Positions 1 through 8,077 of a stretch of 64,000 nucleotides of DNA are shown in pieces; position 1 is the stretch's first letter; each line of letters starts with the position of its first letter. The stretch comes from Ornithinimicrobium cryptoxanthini. Its GTDB lineage: Bacteria; Actinomycetota; Actinomycetes; Actinomycetales; Dermatophilaceae. The stretch is taken from NCBI RefSeq assembly GCF_023923205.1, contig NZ_CP099490.1, positions 744,001 to 808,000 on the forward strand. Direction: 5' to 3'. Both the position numbers and the translations under genes were made by a program. Under the pieces are notes generated by a model. It was not told the DNA's origin and searched no databases. It saw only the letters and a list, made by a program, of their open reading frames with translations.

Positions 1-1
1 C

Positions 2-355
2 CTGCTCGGCGAGCTGGAGCGGGTCAGCGACCACGTCGTCGTCCTCGACGGGGGGCACCTGCTGCGTTCACAGGCCACCACCGAGTTCACCTCAGACACC
101 GGGCTGTTGCTCGTCGAGGTGATGGGGACGGGCGACGCGCAGACCGACATGGGGGAGCGGCTGGCCGCCCTGGGCATCCCGTGCCGACCCCGCGGCAAGC
201 TCATCGAGATCAACGCACCGGGTCGCAGCGACCTCCACGACCTGATCCGTGACACGGCGGTCGACGCGGGCGTGGGTCTGGTCCGGCTGGCGGCCGACCA
301 CCGACACATCGAGGACGTCTTCCGGGAGGAGGCAGGCCATGGCGCTCCCAACTGA
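2..355 (+). CDS. ABC transporter ATP-binding protein, C-terminal part (cut by window edge)
   Basis: The last 117 residues of an ABC ATPase; its start, Walker A and Walker B lie outside the window. The visible part opens with LLGELERVSDHVVVLDGG, which matches the stretch just after the H-loop in ABC-2 drug/antibiotic type ATPases. A family-typical C-terminal accessory domain follows. The stop overlaps the start of the next gene, a membrane permease, so the two are probably translated together and form one exporter. The substrate cannot be told. Confidence 0.8.
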   Translation: MLGELERVSDHVVVLDGGHLLRSQATTEFTSDTGLLLVEVMGTGDAQTDMGERLAALGIPCRPRGKLIEINAPGRSDLHDLIRDTAVDAGVGLVRLAADHRHIEDVFREEAGHGAPN

Positions 356-1238
356 GGGACCGGGACCCGGTGGGGTCATCCACGACATCGGCTACCGGCC
401 CTACACCGGGCCGCGGCTCGGGACGGCGTCGGCTGCGCGCTCGCTCTTTGCGACCGGACTGCTCAATGCCTATGGCATCGGACGCTCCGGTCGCGCCAAG
501 ATCCTGCCGATGGTGCTGCTGGCCTTCATGCTCGTCCCAGCGGCGATCATGGTGGCGATCATGGTCACGCTCGGCCTGACCGAGGGATTCATCAACTACG
601 GCAGCTACCCCGTGCAGCTGATGCTGCTCATCGTGATCTTCGTCGCAGCCCAGGCGCCGGTCCTGTTCTCGCGGGACCTGCGGTCCGGGGCGATCTCGCT
701 CTATCTCGCGCGGCCCCTCGGCGCGTCGGCCTTTGCCCTGATCCGCTGGTCATCCCTGTTCGTGGCGGTCCTGGTCTTCGTCGGGGTGCCGATCATCGTG
801 CTGTATGTCGGAGCGCTGTCGGCCGAGGCCGACTTCGCCGAGCATACGGGCGAGTTCGCTGCCGCGATGGTGGGCGTGATCCTGCTGGCCGCAGTGCTCG
901 CGACGCTGTCCGCGCTGGTGGCGGCGCACACCCGTCGGCGCGGCCTGGCGGTCGGGGTCACCATCATCGCGCTCCTGATCAGCACCGGGGTCGTGACCGC
1001 CGTCCAGGCCATCACCTCGGAGATGGGCAACGAGGTGGGGGCGCGCATCGCCGGGCTGCTCTCGCCGTTCTCTCTCGTCGACGGGGTGCAGGCGGAGCTG
1101 TTGGGGGGCGTCGGCTCCTTCCAGGTGTCGCCGGGCACCACCGCGTGGGGGCTGCTCTATCTGGCGGTGGCGCTGGCCGTGATCGCCGGCGGGCTGTGGG
1201 TGCTGGTCCGCTACTACCGGAAGCAGGCGGGACGATGA
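339..1238 (+). CDS. ABC-2 type transporter permease
   Basis: A 299-residue membrane protein that would form the channel for the upstream ATPase. I chose the ATG at 339 because GGGAGGAGG stands just before it (324-332) and it overlaps the previous stop by 17 bases. A cytoplasmic N-terminus of about 50 residues is followed by six hydrophobic segments, the last ending in a positively charged tail (RYYRK). The middle motif around SRDLRSGAISLYLARP is typical of ABC-2 permeases, where it lies in a cytoplasmic loop. It belongs to a four-gene operon with a second ATPase/permease pair. Substrate unknown. Confidence 0.85.
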   Translation: MALPTEGPGPGGVIHDIGYRPYTGPRLGTASAARSLFATGLLNAYGIGRSGRAKILPMVLLAFMLVPAAIMVAIMVTLGLTEGFINYGSYPVQLMLLIVIFVAAQAPVLFSRDLRSGAISLYLARPLGASAFALIRWSSLFVAVLVFVGVPIIVLYVGALSAEADFAEHTGEFAAAMVGVILLAAVLATLSALVAAHTRRRGLAVGVTIIALLISTGVVTAVQAITSEMGNEVGARIAGLLSPFSLVDGVQAELLGGVGSFQVSPGTTAWGLLYLAVALAVIAGGLWVLVRYYRKQAGR

Positions 1239-2149
1239 GCGTTGTCGAGCTGACCAACTCCTCGCGCTGGTATGGCAACGTCGTGGCGGTCAACGACGTG
1301 TCGATGAAGATCGGGCCAGGGGTGACGGGACTGCTCGGGCCCAACGGGGCCGGCAAGACGACGCTGATCGCGATGATGGCTGGCTTCCTGGCGCCCTCGG
1401 CCGGCGAGGTCACCCTCGACGGTGCGCCGGTGTGGGGCAACGTCTCGGTCTATCGCACGATCGGGTTGGTGCCCGAGCGGGAGGCGAGCTTCGGCTATCT
1501 GACCGGCCGGCAGTTCGTGCGGGCCAACGCCGAGCTCCACCAGCTTCCGGCGCCCGGTGAGGCGACCGAGCGGGCGCTGGACATCGTCGACCTGGTGGAG
1601 GCTGCGGGGCGCAACATCAGCACCTACTCCAAGGGCATGAGGCAGCGCATCAAGCTGGCGGCGGCCCTGGTGCACGACCCAGGGGTGATGCTGCTGGACG
1701 AGCCGTTCAACGGCGTCGACCCACGCCAGCGGCTGCACCTGATGGAGCTGCTCACCCGGTTGGGCGCCGAGGGGCGCACCGTGCTCTTCAGCTCCCACAT
1801 CCTGGAGGAGGTCGAGCAGATCGCGCGCCACATCGAGGTCGTCGTCTCGGGCCGGCACGCGGCCTCCGGAGACTTCGGTGCCATCCGCCGGCTGATGACC
1901 GACCGGCCGGACAAATACCTGCTGCGCAGCAGCGACGACCGCTTGCTGGCCACGGCACTGATGGCCACGCCGAGCGTGGCGGGCGTCCAGCTCGATGCCC
2001 GGGGCGGGGTCCTGGTGCAGGTGACCGACTTCGGCTCGTTTGCCGTGTCGCTGCCCCGGGTGGCTCGGGAGCGCTCGATCACGCTCCTGGAGGTCACGCC
2101 CACCGACGAGTCGCTGGAGTCCGTCTTCTCCTATCTGGTGTCCGCATGA
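1235..2149 (+). CDS. ABC transporter ATP-binding protein
   Basis: A complete 304-residue ABC ATPase that powers export with its neighbouring permeases. Walker A is GPNGAGKTT at residues 35-43. The signature is YSKGMRQR near residue 131, the degenerate form common in ABC-2 exporters. Walker B is VMLLDEP at 151-157, and an H-loop SSHIL follows. The ATG at 1235 overlaps the previous stop in an ATGA arrangement, and its own stop overlaps the next start in the same way. That indicates translational coupling across the operon. The substrate is not predictable. Confidence 0.93.
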   Translation: MSVVELTNSSRWYGNVVAVNDVSMKIGPGVTGLLGPNGAGKTTLIAMMAGFLAPSAGEVTLDGAPVWGNVSVYRTIGLVPEREASFGYLTGRQFVRANAELHQLPAPGEATERALDIVDLVEAAGRNISTYSKGMRQRIKLAAALVHDPGVMLLDEPFNGVDPRQRLHLMELLTRLGAEGRTVLFSSHILEEVEQIARHIEVVVSGRHAASGDFGAIRRLMTDRPDKYLLRSSDDRLLATALMATPSVAGVQLDARGGVLVQVTDFGSFAVSLPRVARERSITLLEVTPTDESLESVFSYLVSA

Positions 2150-2865
2150 ATGCCACGATCTCGAGGTTGGCGCTGCAGTCCCTGTTTGGTCAGAAGCGGT
2201 GGTGGGCGCTGCTGTCCCTGCCGCTCCTGCTCATCGGGCTGGCCCTGCTCGTCCGGCTGCTGACACGGGGCGAGGCAGGCGGGGCGTTCGAGGTCATCGT
2301 CGTGGGGGTCGGGATCACTGCGGCGACTCTCGTGGCGCTCCTGGCCACGACGGGTGTCCTCGGTCCCGAGATCGACGACGGGTCCATCATCTATCTGCTC
2401 GCCAAACCGATCTCGCGCTACTCCGTCGTGCTGAGCAAGCTGCTGGTCGCGGTGGGCGTCACGGTGGTGCTCGGGGCGGGTTCGCTGCTGGTCTCGGGCC
2501 TGATCCTGGAACCGTCGGACCTGCAGCAGGCGCTGGCGGTGACGGCCGGCATGGCGGTCGCAGGTGCGGCCTACTGCAGCATCTTCATGGTCTTCTCCGC
2601 AGTCAACCGGCACGCGATGGTGACCGGGCTGATCTATGTCCTGGTCTTTGAGGGACTGCTGGCCAGCTGGCTGAGCGGGCTGCGTTATCTCAGCGTCTCG
2701 GCCTGGGGCAGACGGATCGCCGAGGGCATCGACGACTCGCTGAACCTGGCCGCCGGCAACCTGCCCCTGGCCTATGCCTGGGTGGCAAGTGCTGTCGTGG
2801 TGGTGGCCGGCTGCGTCCTCGCCGGTCGGCGCCTGTCGCGGTTCCAGCTCCGCGGCGAGGAGTAG
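2146..2865 (+). CDS. ABC-2 type transporter permease
   Basis: A 239-residue integral membrane protein with about six hydrophobic segments. The loop EIDDGSIIYLLAKPISRY corresponds to the cytoplasmic motif seen in the first permease (residues 73-90 or so). It is the fourth gene of the operon and overlaps the second ATPase gene by ATGA at 2146. The two permeases and two ATPases may form two related exporters or one mixed complex. A hairpin at 2884-2909 lies between this gene and the converging SDR gene. Confidence 0.85.
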   Translation: MNATISRLALQSLFGQKRWWALLSLPLLLIGLALLVRLLTRGEAGGAFEVIVVGVGITAATLVALLATTGVLGPEIDDGSIIYLLAKPISRYSVVLSKLLVAVGVTVVLGAGSLLVSGLILEPSDLQQALAVTAGMAVAGAAYCSIFMVFSAVNRHAMVTGLIYVLVFEGLLASWLSGLRYLSVSAWGRRIAEGIDDSLNLAAGNLPLAYAWVASAVVVVAGCVLAGRRLSRFQLRGEE

Positions 2866-2883
2866 CCTCCCCGGCTGACTCGG

Positions 2884-2909
2884 CCTCCGCGCCCAGCCGG
2901 GCACGGAGG
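2884..2909. terminator. Hairpin between converging genes, probable two-way terminator
   Basis: CCTCCG (2884-2889) pairs with CGGAGG (2904-2909), and a short inner CCC/GGG pairing shortens the loop. It fills the 55-bp gap between the permease gene and the oppositely oriented SDR gene. No T-tract follows on either strand, as is usual in high-GC actinobacteria. Confidence 0.5.
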
Positions 2910-2920
2910 GGACCGAGAGG

Positions 2921-3661
2921 TCAGCGGGCGGTGTAGCCGCCGTCGACGACAAACTCTGAGCCGGTGCAGAACCCTGCGTCGTCGCTGGCCAGGAAGACGA
3001 TCAGCGAGGCGACCTCATCGGGTGTGCCAAGACGGCCCATCGGCGTGGCTCCGGCGAGCATCGCGCGGTCGGTCTCGCCCAGGATGGGTGTCTCGATGAA
3101 TCCAGGGTGCACCGAGTTCACCCGCACCCCCTCCGTGGCCCAGCCCAGCGCCGCGCTCTTGGACAGCAGTCGCACGGCACCCTTGGCCGAGTGGTAGGCC
3201 GGTCCGGTGCCGAAGCCGCCGACGATGCCAAACATCGAGGAGACGTTGATCACCGAGCCGTGGCCGGACGCCTTGAGGGCCTCGGCGGCAGCTCGCATGC
3301 CGAGGAAGACGCTGGTCTGGGTGACCGCCACCACCTTGTCCCAGGTCTGCGTCGTGGTCTCCTCGATCGGCTGCTCGTCGCCGATCCCGGCATTGTTCAC
3401 CAGGATGTCGAGCCGGCCGTGCTCGGTGAGGGTGTGCTCGATCGCGGCCGTCCAGCTGTCCTCGTCCGCGACGTCCAGGTGGACATAGCTCGCCGCCCCG
3501 TCGGACGCGGTGACCTCGTCGACGATCTCGGCACCCAGGGTGTCCTGAATGTCGGCCACGACGACGGCGCAGCCCTCCCGGGCCAGCTGCAGCACCGTGG
3601 CGCGGCCGATCCCGCTGGAGCCTCCCGTGACGATCGCGACCCTGCCCTCGAACCGTGCCAT
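2921..3661 (-). CDS. SDR family NAD(P)-dependent oxidoreductase
   Basis: A 246-residue classical short-chain dehydrogenase/reductase. The Rossmann glycine motif TGGSSGIG is at residues 12-19. An aspartate at 37 after the second strand favours NAD over NADP. NNAG is at 89-92, with catalytic Ser142, Tyr156 and Lys160 (YHSAK). The C-terminal SDR signature around PGFIETPI is present. The substrate is probably a secondary alcohol or ketone but cannot be named. The ATG at 3661 follows a purine-rich GGAGGCAG-like stretch. A perfect inverted repeat at 3715-3731, about 55 bp upstream, is a candidate operator. Confidence 0.92.
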   Translation of the reverse strand: MARFEGRVAIVTGGSSGIGRATVLQLAREGCAVVVADIQDTLGAEIVDEVTASDGAASYVHLDVADEDSWTAAIEHTLTEHGRLDILVNNAGIGDEQPIEETTTQTWDKVVAVTQTSVFLGMRAAAEALKASGHGSVINVSSMFGIVGGFGTGPAYHSAKGAVRLLSKSAALGWATEGVRVNSVHPGFIETPILGETDRAMLAGATPMGRLGTPDEVASLIVFLASDDAGFCTGSEFVVDGGYTAR

Positions 3662-3714
3662 GACTGCCTCCTGTCGGTGCGTCGGGTCAGGTGCCCGCGC
3701 CTGCCTCCAGTATC

Positions 3715-3731
3715 TACTACAAACCGTAGTA
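3715..3731. promoter_or_regulatory. Perfect inverted repeat upstream of the SDR gene, candidate operator
   Basis: TACTAC (3715-3720), a 5-base spacer and GTAGTA (3726-3731) form a perfect dyad in an AT-richer pocket of otherwise GC-rich sequence. It sits where the promoter of the minus-strand SDR gene should be. Size and symmetry resemble TetR-family operators. No regulator gene is adjacent in the window. Confidence 0.5.
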
Positions 3732-3752
3732 AAGCCAAAGGGCTACGCAGAG

Positions 3753-3821
3753 ACCCGTCAAGGAGACCGCGCTGACCCGTCAAGGAGACCGCACTGACGC
3801 CGTCAAGGAGGCCGCGCACTG
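3753..3821. repeat. Short tandem repeat, three imperfect 22-25 bp units
   Basis: Units at 3753-3774, 3775-3796 and 3797-3821 share the core CGTCAAGGAG(A/G)CCGC. They lie in the 205-bp gap between the SDR and aminotransferase genes, both on the minus strand. The first two units differ by one base and the third has small insertions. No gene product is suggested. Confidence 0.8.
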
Positions 3822-3866
3822 ACCCGGAGCCCACCTGCCGTCGATCGGCGTGCCCGGGAGACGCCG

Positions 3867-5084
3867 TCAGCGGGCCTCGCGCAGCAGGTCCTGGATCCGG
3901 CCGACACCCTCGGCCAGGTCGTTGTCGCCCAGGGCGTAGGACAGGCGCAGATAGCCCGAGGGTCCGAACGCCTCGCCGGGCACCACGGCCACCTCGACCT
4001 CGTCGAGGATCAGGCTGGCGAGCTCGGCCGACGTCTGCGGCGTGCGGCCCCGGATCGTGCGACCCAGCACCCCGGCCACGCTCGGGTAGGCATAGAACGC
4101 ACCCTGCGGTGTCGGGCAGCTGACGCCCTCGATCTCGTTGAGCATGCCGACCATGGTCTGGCGACGACGGTCGAACGCCGTGCGCATCTCAACCACCGCC
4201 TCCAGTGACCCCTGCAGCGCCGCGATGGCGGCGCGCTGCGAGACGTTGGCGACGTTGGACGTCGCGTGGGACTGCAGGTTGGTCGCTGCCTTGATCACGT
4301 CCTTGGGTCCGATCATCCAGCCGACCCGCCAGCCGGTCATCGCATAGGTCTTGGCGACACCGTTGAGGACGACGCAGGTCTCGGCGAGCTCGGGGACGAG
4401 CACCGGCATGGAGGGTGCGGTGGCGCCGTCATAGAGCAGGTGCTCATAGATCTCGTCGGTGAGCACCCAGATGCCGTGCTCCAGCGCCCAGCGGCCGATC
4501 GTCTCCACCTGCTCGGGCGGATAGACCGCGCCCGTCGGGTTGGACGGCGAGCAGAAGAGCAGCGCCTTGGTCCGCTCGGTGCGCGCGGCCTCGAGCTGGT
4601 CCACCGTCACGAGGTAGCCCTGGTCCTCGCCGGCGAAGACGTCCACCGGCGTGCCACCGGCCAGCCGGATGGCCTCGGGGTAGGTCGTCCAGTAGGGGGT
4701 GGGCAGGATCACCTCGTCACCGGGGTTCAGCAGCGTGGCGAAGGTGTTGTAGACCGCCTGCTTGCCGCCGTTGGTGACCAGCACGTTGGCCGGCTCCACG
4801 GCATACGCACTGTCCCGCTGCGTCTTGGCGACGATCGCGGCCTTGAGGTCGGGCAGCCCACCGGCGGGAGAGTAGCGGTGGTTCACCGGATCCTGAGCCG
4901 CGGCCACGGCGGCGGCCACCACATAGTCAGGCGTCGGGAAGTCCGGCTCGCCCGCGCCGAAGCCGATCACCGGACGGCCCTGGGCCTTCAGCGCCTTGGC
5001 CTTGGCGTCCACGGCGAGCGTGGCAGACTCGGCGATGGCACCGATGCGGGTGGAGATGCGGGGCTGCTGGCTGCTCTCAGTCAC
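3867..5084 (-). CDS. Pyridoxal phosphate-dependent aminotransferase (aspartate aminotransferase type)
   Basis: A 405-residue fold-type I, class I/II aminotransferase. It moves an amino group between an amino acid, probably aspartate, and a 2-oxo acid in the cytoplasm. The PLP-binding lysine is Lys245 in [14 protein letters not shown] at 181-185 and the Asp210/Tyr213 pair (LTDEIYEH) are the expected cofactor contacts. I start it at the GTG at 5084 ([11 protein letters not shown]), because alignable sequence begins there; upstream in-frame codons read as non-conserved sequence and overlap the tRNA promoter region. No strong Shine-Dalgarno is seen, so a leaderless start is possible. In relatives this gene commonly lies just before tRNA-Trp-secE. 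Confidence 0.92.
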   Translation of the reverse strand: MTESSQQPRISTRIGAIAESATLAVDAKAKALKAQGRPVIGFGAGEPDFPTPDYVVAAAVAAAQDPVNHRYSPAGGLPDLKAAIVAKTQRDSAYAVEPANVLVTNGGKQAVYNTFATLLNPGDEVILPTPYWTTYPEAIRLAGGTPVDVFAGEDQGYLVTVDQLEAARTERTKALLFCSPSNPTGAVYPPEQVETIGRWALEHGIWVLTDEIYEHLLYDGATAPSMPVLVPELAETCVVLNGVAKTYAMTGWRVGWMIGPKDVIKAATNLQSHATSNVANVSQRAAIAALQGSLEAVVEMRTAFDRRRQTMVGMLNEIEGVSCPTPQGAFYAYPSVAGVLGRTIRGRTPQTSAELASLILDEVEVAVVPGEAFGPSGYLRLSYALGDNDLAEGVGRIQDLLREAR

Positions 5085-5111
5085 CTGGCCATTCAACCAT
5101 CGGTGGTCTGT

Positions 5112-5141
5112 TTCGCAGTGACCGGCGGGATCGCGTAGACT
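5112..5141 (+). promoter_or_regulatory. Candidate promoter for tRNA-Trp and secE-nusG
   Basis: TTCGCA (5112-5117) and TAGACT (5136-5141) are separated by 18 bases and lie about 60 bp before the tRNA. The same TAGACT -10 box recurs before infA. It overlaps the start region of the divergent aminotransferase gene. Confidence 0.5.
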
Positions 5142-5202
5142 GCCTCCTCGGGTGTTGACGCATCCCATGCTGGAGCCTGCCCACCGAGGTCCAGCAGCAC
5201 AG

Positions 5203-5275
5203 AGGGCACTAGCTCAATTGGTAGAGCACTGGTCTCCAAAACCAGCGGTTGGGGGTTCGAGTCCCTCGTGCCCTG
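5203..5275 (+). tRNA. tRNA-Trp (anticodon CCA)
   Basis: A full cloverleaf can be drawn. The acceptor stem is AGGGCAC/GTGCCCT with discriminator G5275. The D stem is GCTC/GAGC, the anticodon stem CTGGT/ACCAG has loop CTCCAAA with anticodon CCA, and the T arm is GGGGG-TTCGAGT-CCCTC with one imperfect pair. The 3' CCA is not encoded. It precedes secE, the usual actinobacterial order, and is probably processed from a transcript that continues into secE-nusG. Confidence 0.97.
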
Positions 5276-5329
5276 CGCGACGCGACCGCACCGGTCGCTG
5301 CCGACAACGAAGGATGAGGAAGGTAGTCC

Positions 5330-5578
5330 GTGTCTGACACAAGCGCCCGTGACACCAAGGGTGTCGACCGTGGCCAAGCGCAGGCCGCAGGACCCACCCG
5401 TCCCACGACCTTCGTGGCTCAGGTTATGGCCGAGCTGCGCAAGGTGCACCGCCCGACGCAGCGCGAGCTGATCACCTACACGATCGTCGTCCTGGTGTTC
5501 GTGCTCGTGATCATGGGCTTCGTGGTGGGGCTGGACCAGATCTTCACCCGAGTCGTCGACTTCACCTTCGGCGGCTGA
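5330..5578 (+). CDS. secE: Preprotein translocase subunit SecE
   Basis: An 82-residue SecE that stabilises SecY in the SecYEG protein-export channel. The short form has an amphipathic stretch (AELRKVHRPTQRELI, about residues 34-48) and one transmembrane helix (residues 49-68). That is the usual layout outside Enterobacteria. The GTG start at 5330 follows GAGGAAGG. It sits between tRNA-Trp and nusG, as in nearly all actinobacteria. Confidence 0.96.
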   Translation: MSDTSARDTKGVDRGQAQAAGPTRPTTFVAQVMAELRKVHRPTQRELITYTIVVLVFVLVIMGFVVGLDQIFTRVVDFTFGG

Positions 5579-5662
5579 CCAGTCGCGTGCAGCCCGGTCG
5601 CCAGCGACCATCCCGTGCCGCAGTGACGGCCACCCCGGTCAAGTAGTAGTGAGGAAGTAGCC

Positions 5663-6487
5663 ATGTCCGAGCAGTGGACGAACAACGCCGACGAGGCGAC
5701 CGATGTCGTTGACGCGACCGCTGAGGCGACCGTCGCGGAGCCTGCAGAGGTGGCCACCGACGCCGAGACCACCGACGCCGAGACCACCGTCGAGGAGTCT
5801 GCCGACGCCGAGGCCGAGCCCACCGAGGACGTCGAGTCCGACGCTGCGGACGAGGGCGAGCCCGCGGGCGACCCCATGGAGGAGTTCCGGGCGACGTTGC
5901 AGGCGCAGTATGGCGACTGGTTCGTGATCCACTCCTACGCCGGCTACGAGAACCGCGTCAAGCACAACCTCGAGACCCGCTCCACGAGCCTGAACATGGA
6001 GGACTACATCTTCCAGGTCGAGGTGCCGATGGAGGAGGTCACCGAGATCAAGTCCGGTGTCCGCAAGCAGGTCCGCCGCGTGCGGATGCCCGGCTATGTC
6101 CTGGTCCGCATGGAGCTGACCGACGAGTCGTGGGGCGCGGTCCGGCACACCCCGGGCGTCACCGGCTTCGTCGGCAACGCGCACCAGCCGGTGCCACTGA
6201 GCATCGACGAGGTCATCACCATGCTCGCCCCGGTCTTTGACACCCCGGAGCAGGGCGACTCTCCCGCTGCTGGCGGCCAGGGCGCCACCGGCGCCACCAA
6301 GGGCGCGGCCCCCGAGGTCGAGTTCGAGGTCGGCGAGTCCGTCACCGTCATGGAGGGTCCGTTCGAGACCCTGCCTGCCACGATCTCGGAGATCATCCCC
6401 GAGAGCCAGAAGCTCAAGGTGCTGGTCTCCATCTTCGGCCGGGAGACCCCGGTCGAGCTCTCGTTCAACCAGGTCGCCAAGCTCTAA
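5663..6487 (+). CDS. nusG: Transcription termination/antitermination factor NusG
   Basis: A 274-residue NusG that binds elongating RNA polymerase and links it to Rho or ribosomes. The first 75 residues are an acidic Glu/Asp/Ala/Thr-rich extension, common in actinobacteria. The NGN domain starts near [16 protein letters not shown] flexible Gly/Ala insert near residues 195-215 leads to the C-terminal KOW domain ([19 protein letters not shown]). The extension makes it longer than the roughly 180-residue E. coli protein. It lies 84 bp after secE and 181 bp before rplK, across an unusual hairpin array. Confidence 0.96.
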   Translation: MSEQWTNNADEATDVVDATAEATVAEPAEVATDAETTDAETTVEESADAEAEPTEDVESDAADEGEPAGDPMEEFRATLQAQYGDWFVIHSYAGYENRVKHNLETRSTSLNMEDYIFQVEVPMEEVTEIKSGVRKQVRRVRMPGYVLVRMELTDESWGAVRHTPGVTGFVGNAHQPVPLSIDEVITMLAPVFDTPEQGDSPAAGGQGATGATKGAAPEVEFEVGESVTVMEGPFETLPATISEIIPESQKLKVLVSIFGRETPVELSFNQVAKL

Positions 6488-6490
6488 TCG

Positions 6491-6617
6491 CTCGGGGGAC
6501 TCCCTCCCCCGAGTTCCCCTGACCGAGGCTTGGTCAGGAGCGGACGTTGGTCCGCACAACTCCATAAGTTTCCGAGGACTCCGTCCTCGGATCCACAAAG
6601 ACTCCGTCTTTGCGGAT
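6491..6617 (+). promoter_or_regulatory. Array of five consecutive hairpins in the nusG-rplK spacer
   Basis: Five stem-loops occupy most of the 181-bp gap. H1 6491-6513: 9-bp stem, loop CTCCC. H2 6518-6538: 7-bp stem. H3 6540-6555: 6-bp stem, loop GTTG. H4 6571-6591: 8-bp stem, loop CTCCG. H5 6591-6617: about 10 bp with one mismatch, loop CTCCG. H1, H4 and H5 share the centre GACTCC(C/G)TC. In many bacteria the rplK leader mRNA binds L1 for feedback control. Whether these hairpins do that, attenuate transcription or mark RNA processing cannot be told. Confidence 0.75.
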
Positions 6618-6668
6618 GCAACCGGGTCATCGCCCAAGGCGTCGGCCCACAACAAAGAGGACACAGAT

Positions 6669-7100
6669 ATGCCCCCCAAGAAGAAGGTCTCCGGCTTCAT
6701 CAAGCTGCAGATCCAGGCCGGTGCGGCCACCCCGGCCCCGCCCGTCGGTCCGGCCCTCGGTCAGCACGGCGTCAACATCATGGAGTTCGTCAAGGCCTAC
6801 AACGCCGCGACGGAGTCCCAGCGTGGCAACGTCATCCCGGTCGAGATCACGGTCTATGAGGACCGCTCGTTCACCTTCATCACCAAGACCCCGCCGGCTG
6901 CCGAGCTGATCAAGAAGGCTGCCGGTGTCGCCAAGGGTTCCGGCGAGCCGCACAAGACCAAGGTCGGCAAGCTGACCAAGGACCAGGTGCGCGAGATCGC
7001 CGAGTCCAAGATGGCTGACCTCAACGCCAACGATGTCGAGCAGGCCTCGAAGATCATCGCCGGCACCGCCCGCTCGATGGGCATCACCGTCCAGGGCTGA
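6669..7100 (+). CDS. rplK: 50S ribosomal protein L11
   Basis: L11 of 143 residues, part of the GTPase-associated centre with 23S rRNA and the L10-L7/L12 stalk. It is needed for factor binding and for sensing uncharged tRNA in the stringent response. The N-terminal domain has the proline-rich [14 protein letters not shown]. The C-terminal RNA-binding domain ends [12 protein letters not shown]. The ATG at 6669 gives the standard length. L11 and L1 genes are adjacent, and this spacer is the classical site for L1 autoregulation. Confidence 0.98.
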   Translation: MPPKKKVSGFIKLQIQAGAATPAPPVGPALGQHGVNIMEFVKAYNAATESQRGNVIPVEITVYEDRSFTFITKTPPAAELIKKAAGVAKGSGEPHKTKVGKLTKDQVREIAESKMADLNANDVEQASKIIAGTARSMGITVQG

Positions 7101-7215
7101 GCCCTGACGACCCGGTGCGTCGCTCACTCAGGTGAGCGAGCGGCATACCGGATCCCCGTGGCAGGACCAGCGCTGGTCCGCAGACCACAACTCCACCACT
7201 GCACAAGGAGCAGCA

Positions 7216-7932
7216 ATGAAGCGCAGCAAGGCTTACACCGCCGCCGCCGAGAAGATCGTCGACGGCAAGTTCTACGCCCCGGTCGAGGCCATCAGCCTCG
7301 CCAGGGAGACCTCCACCACGAAGTATGACGCGACCGTCGAGGTTGCCCTGCGGCTCGGTGTCGACCCCCGCAAGGCAGACCAGCTGGTCCGCGGCACCGT
7401 CAACCTGCCGAACGGCACCGGCAAGACCGCCCGCGTGCTGGTCTTCGCCAACGGTGACAAGGCCGAGGCCGCCCGTGAGGCCGGCGCTGACCACGTCGGC
7501 TCCGACGAGCTGCTGGAGAAGGTCGCCGGCGGTTGGCTGGACTTCGACGCGGTCGTCGCCACGCCGGACCTGATGGGCAAGGTCGGTCGTCTGGGCAAGG
7601 TGCTGGGCCCCCGTGGTCTCATGCCGAACCCCAAGACCGGCACCGTCACGATGGACACCGCCAAGGCTGTCACCGACATCAAGGGCGGCAAGATCGAGTT
7701 CCGCGTCGACAAGCACTCGAACCTGCACTTCATCATCGGCAAGACCTCCTTCGACGAGGCCAAGCTGGTGGAGAACTACCGTGCCGCGATCGACGAGGTC
7801 ATGCGTCTGAAGCCGGCGTCCTCCAAGGGCCGCTATGTCACCAAGGCCACGGTCAGCACGACGATGGGCCCCGGCATCCCGCTGGACCCGGCCCGGGTCG
7901 GGAGCGTGACGGTCGACTCTGCCGCGGAGTGA
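7216..7932 (+). CDS. rplA: 50S ribosomal protein L1
   Basis: L1 of 238 residues, forming the mobile L1 stalk that helps release E-site tRNA; it often represses its own operon. The start [13 protein letters not shown] at 7216 is preceded by AAGGAG at 7205-7210. The signature [18 protein letters not shown] is near residue 130, and the rRNA-contacting [15 protein letters not shown] is in the second half. A perfect 19-bp hairpin after the gene (7948-7989) ends the secE-nusG-rplKA unit. Confidence 0.98.
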   Translation: MKRSKAYTAAAEKIVDGKFYAPVEAISLARETSTTKYDATVEVALRLGVDPRKADQLVRGTVNLPNGTGKTARVLVFANGDKAEAAREAGADHVGSDELLEKVAGGWLDFDAVVATPDLMGKVGRLGKVLGPRGLMPNPKTGTVTMDTAKAVTDIKGGKIEFRVDKHSNLHFIIGKTSFDEAKLVENYRAAIDEVMRLKPASSKGRYVTKATVSTTMGPGIPLDPARVGSVTVDSAAE

Positions 7933-7947
7933 CCTGACACAGTTCTG

Positions 7948-7989
7948 ACACAGGGGCCGGGTGAGCACACGCTCACCCGGCCCCTGTGT
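7948..7989 (+). terminator. Strong intrinsic terminator after rplA
   Basis: A perfect 19-bp stem (7948-7966 with 7971-7989) and a 4-base ACAC loop, 15 bp after the rplA stop. The sequence after it (GTCCGC) is not T-rich, the common actinobacterial form. Confidence 0.92.
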
Positions 7990-8077
7990 GTCCGCTCTGG
8001 GCGCACGGTGACCAGACCACGAACGGCACGAGGGTCTGCGGACGGCTGGGCGGCGCACAATCCGGCAGGATGAGGGG

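Noticed and set aside
5203..5275. tRNA-Trp as an attachment site for an integrated element
   Set aside because: The flanks are core genes (aminotransferase, secE), with no integrase and no repeat of the tRNA 3' end in the window.
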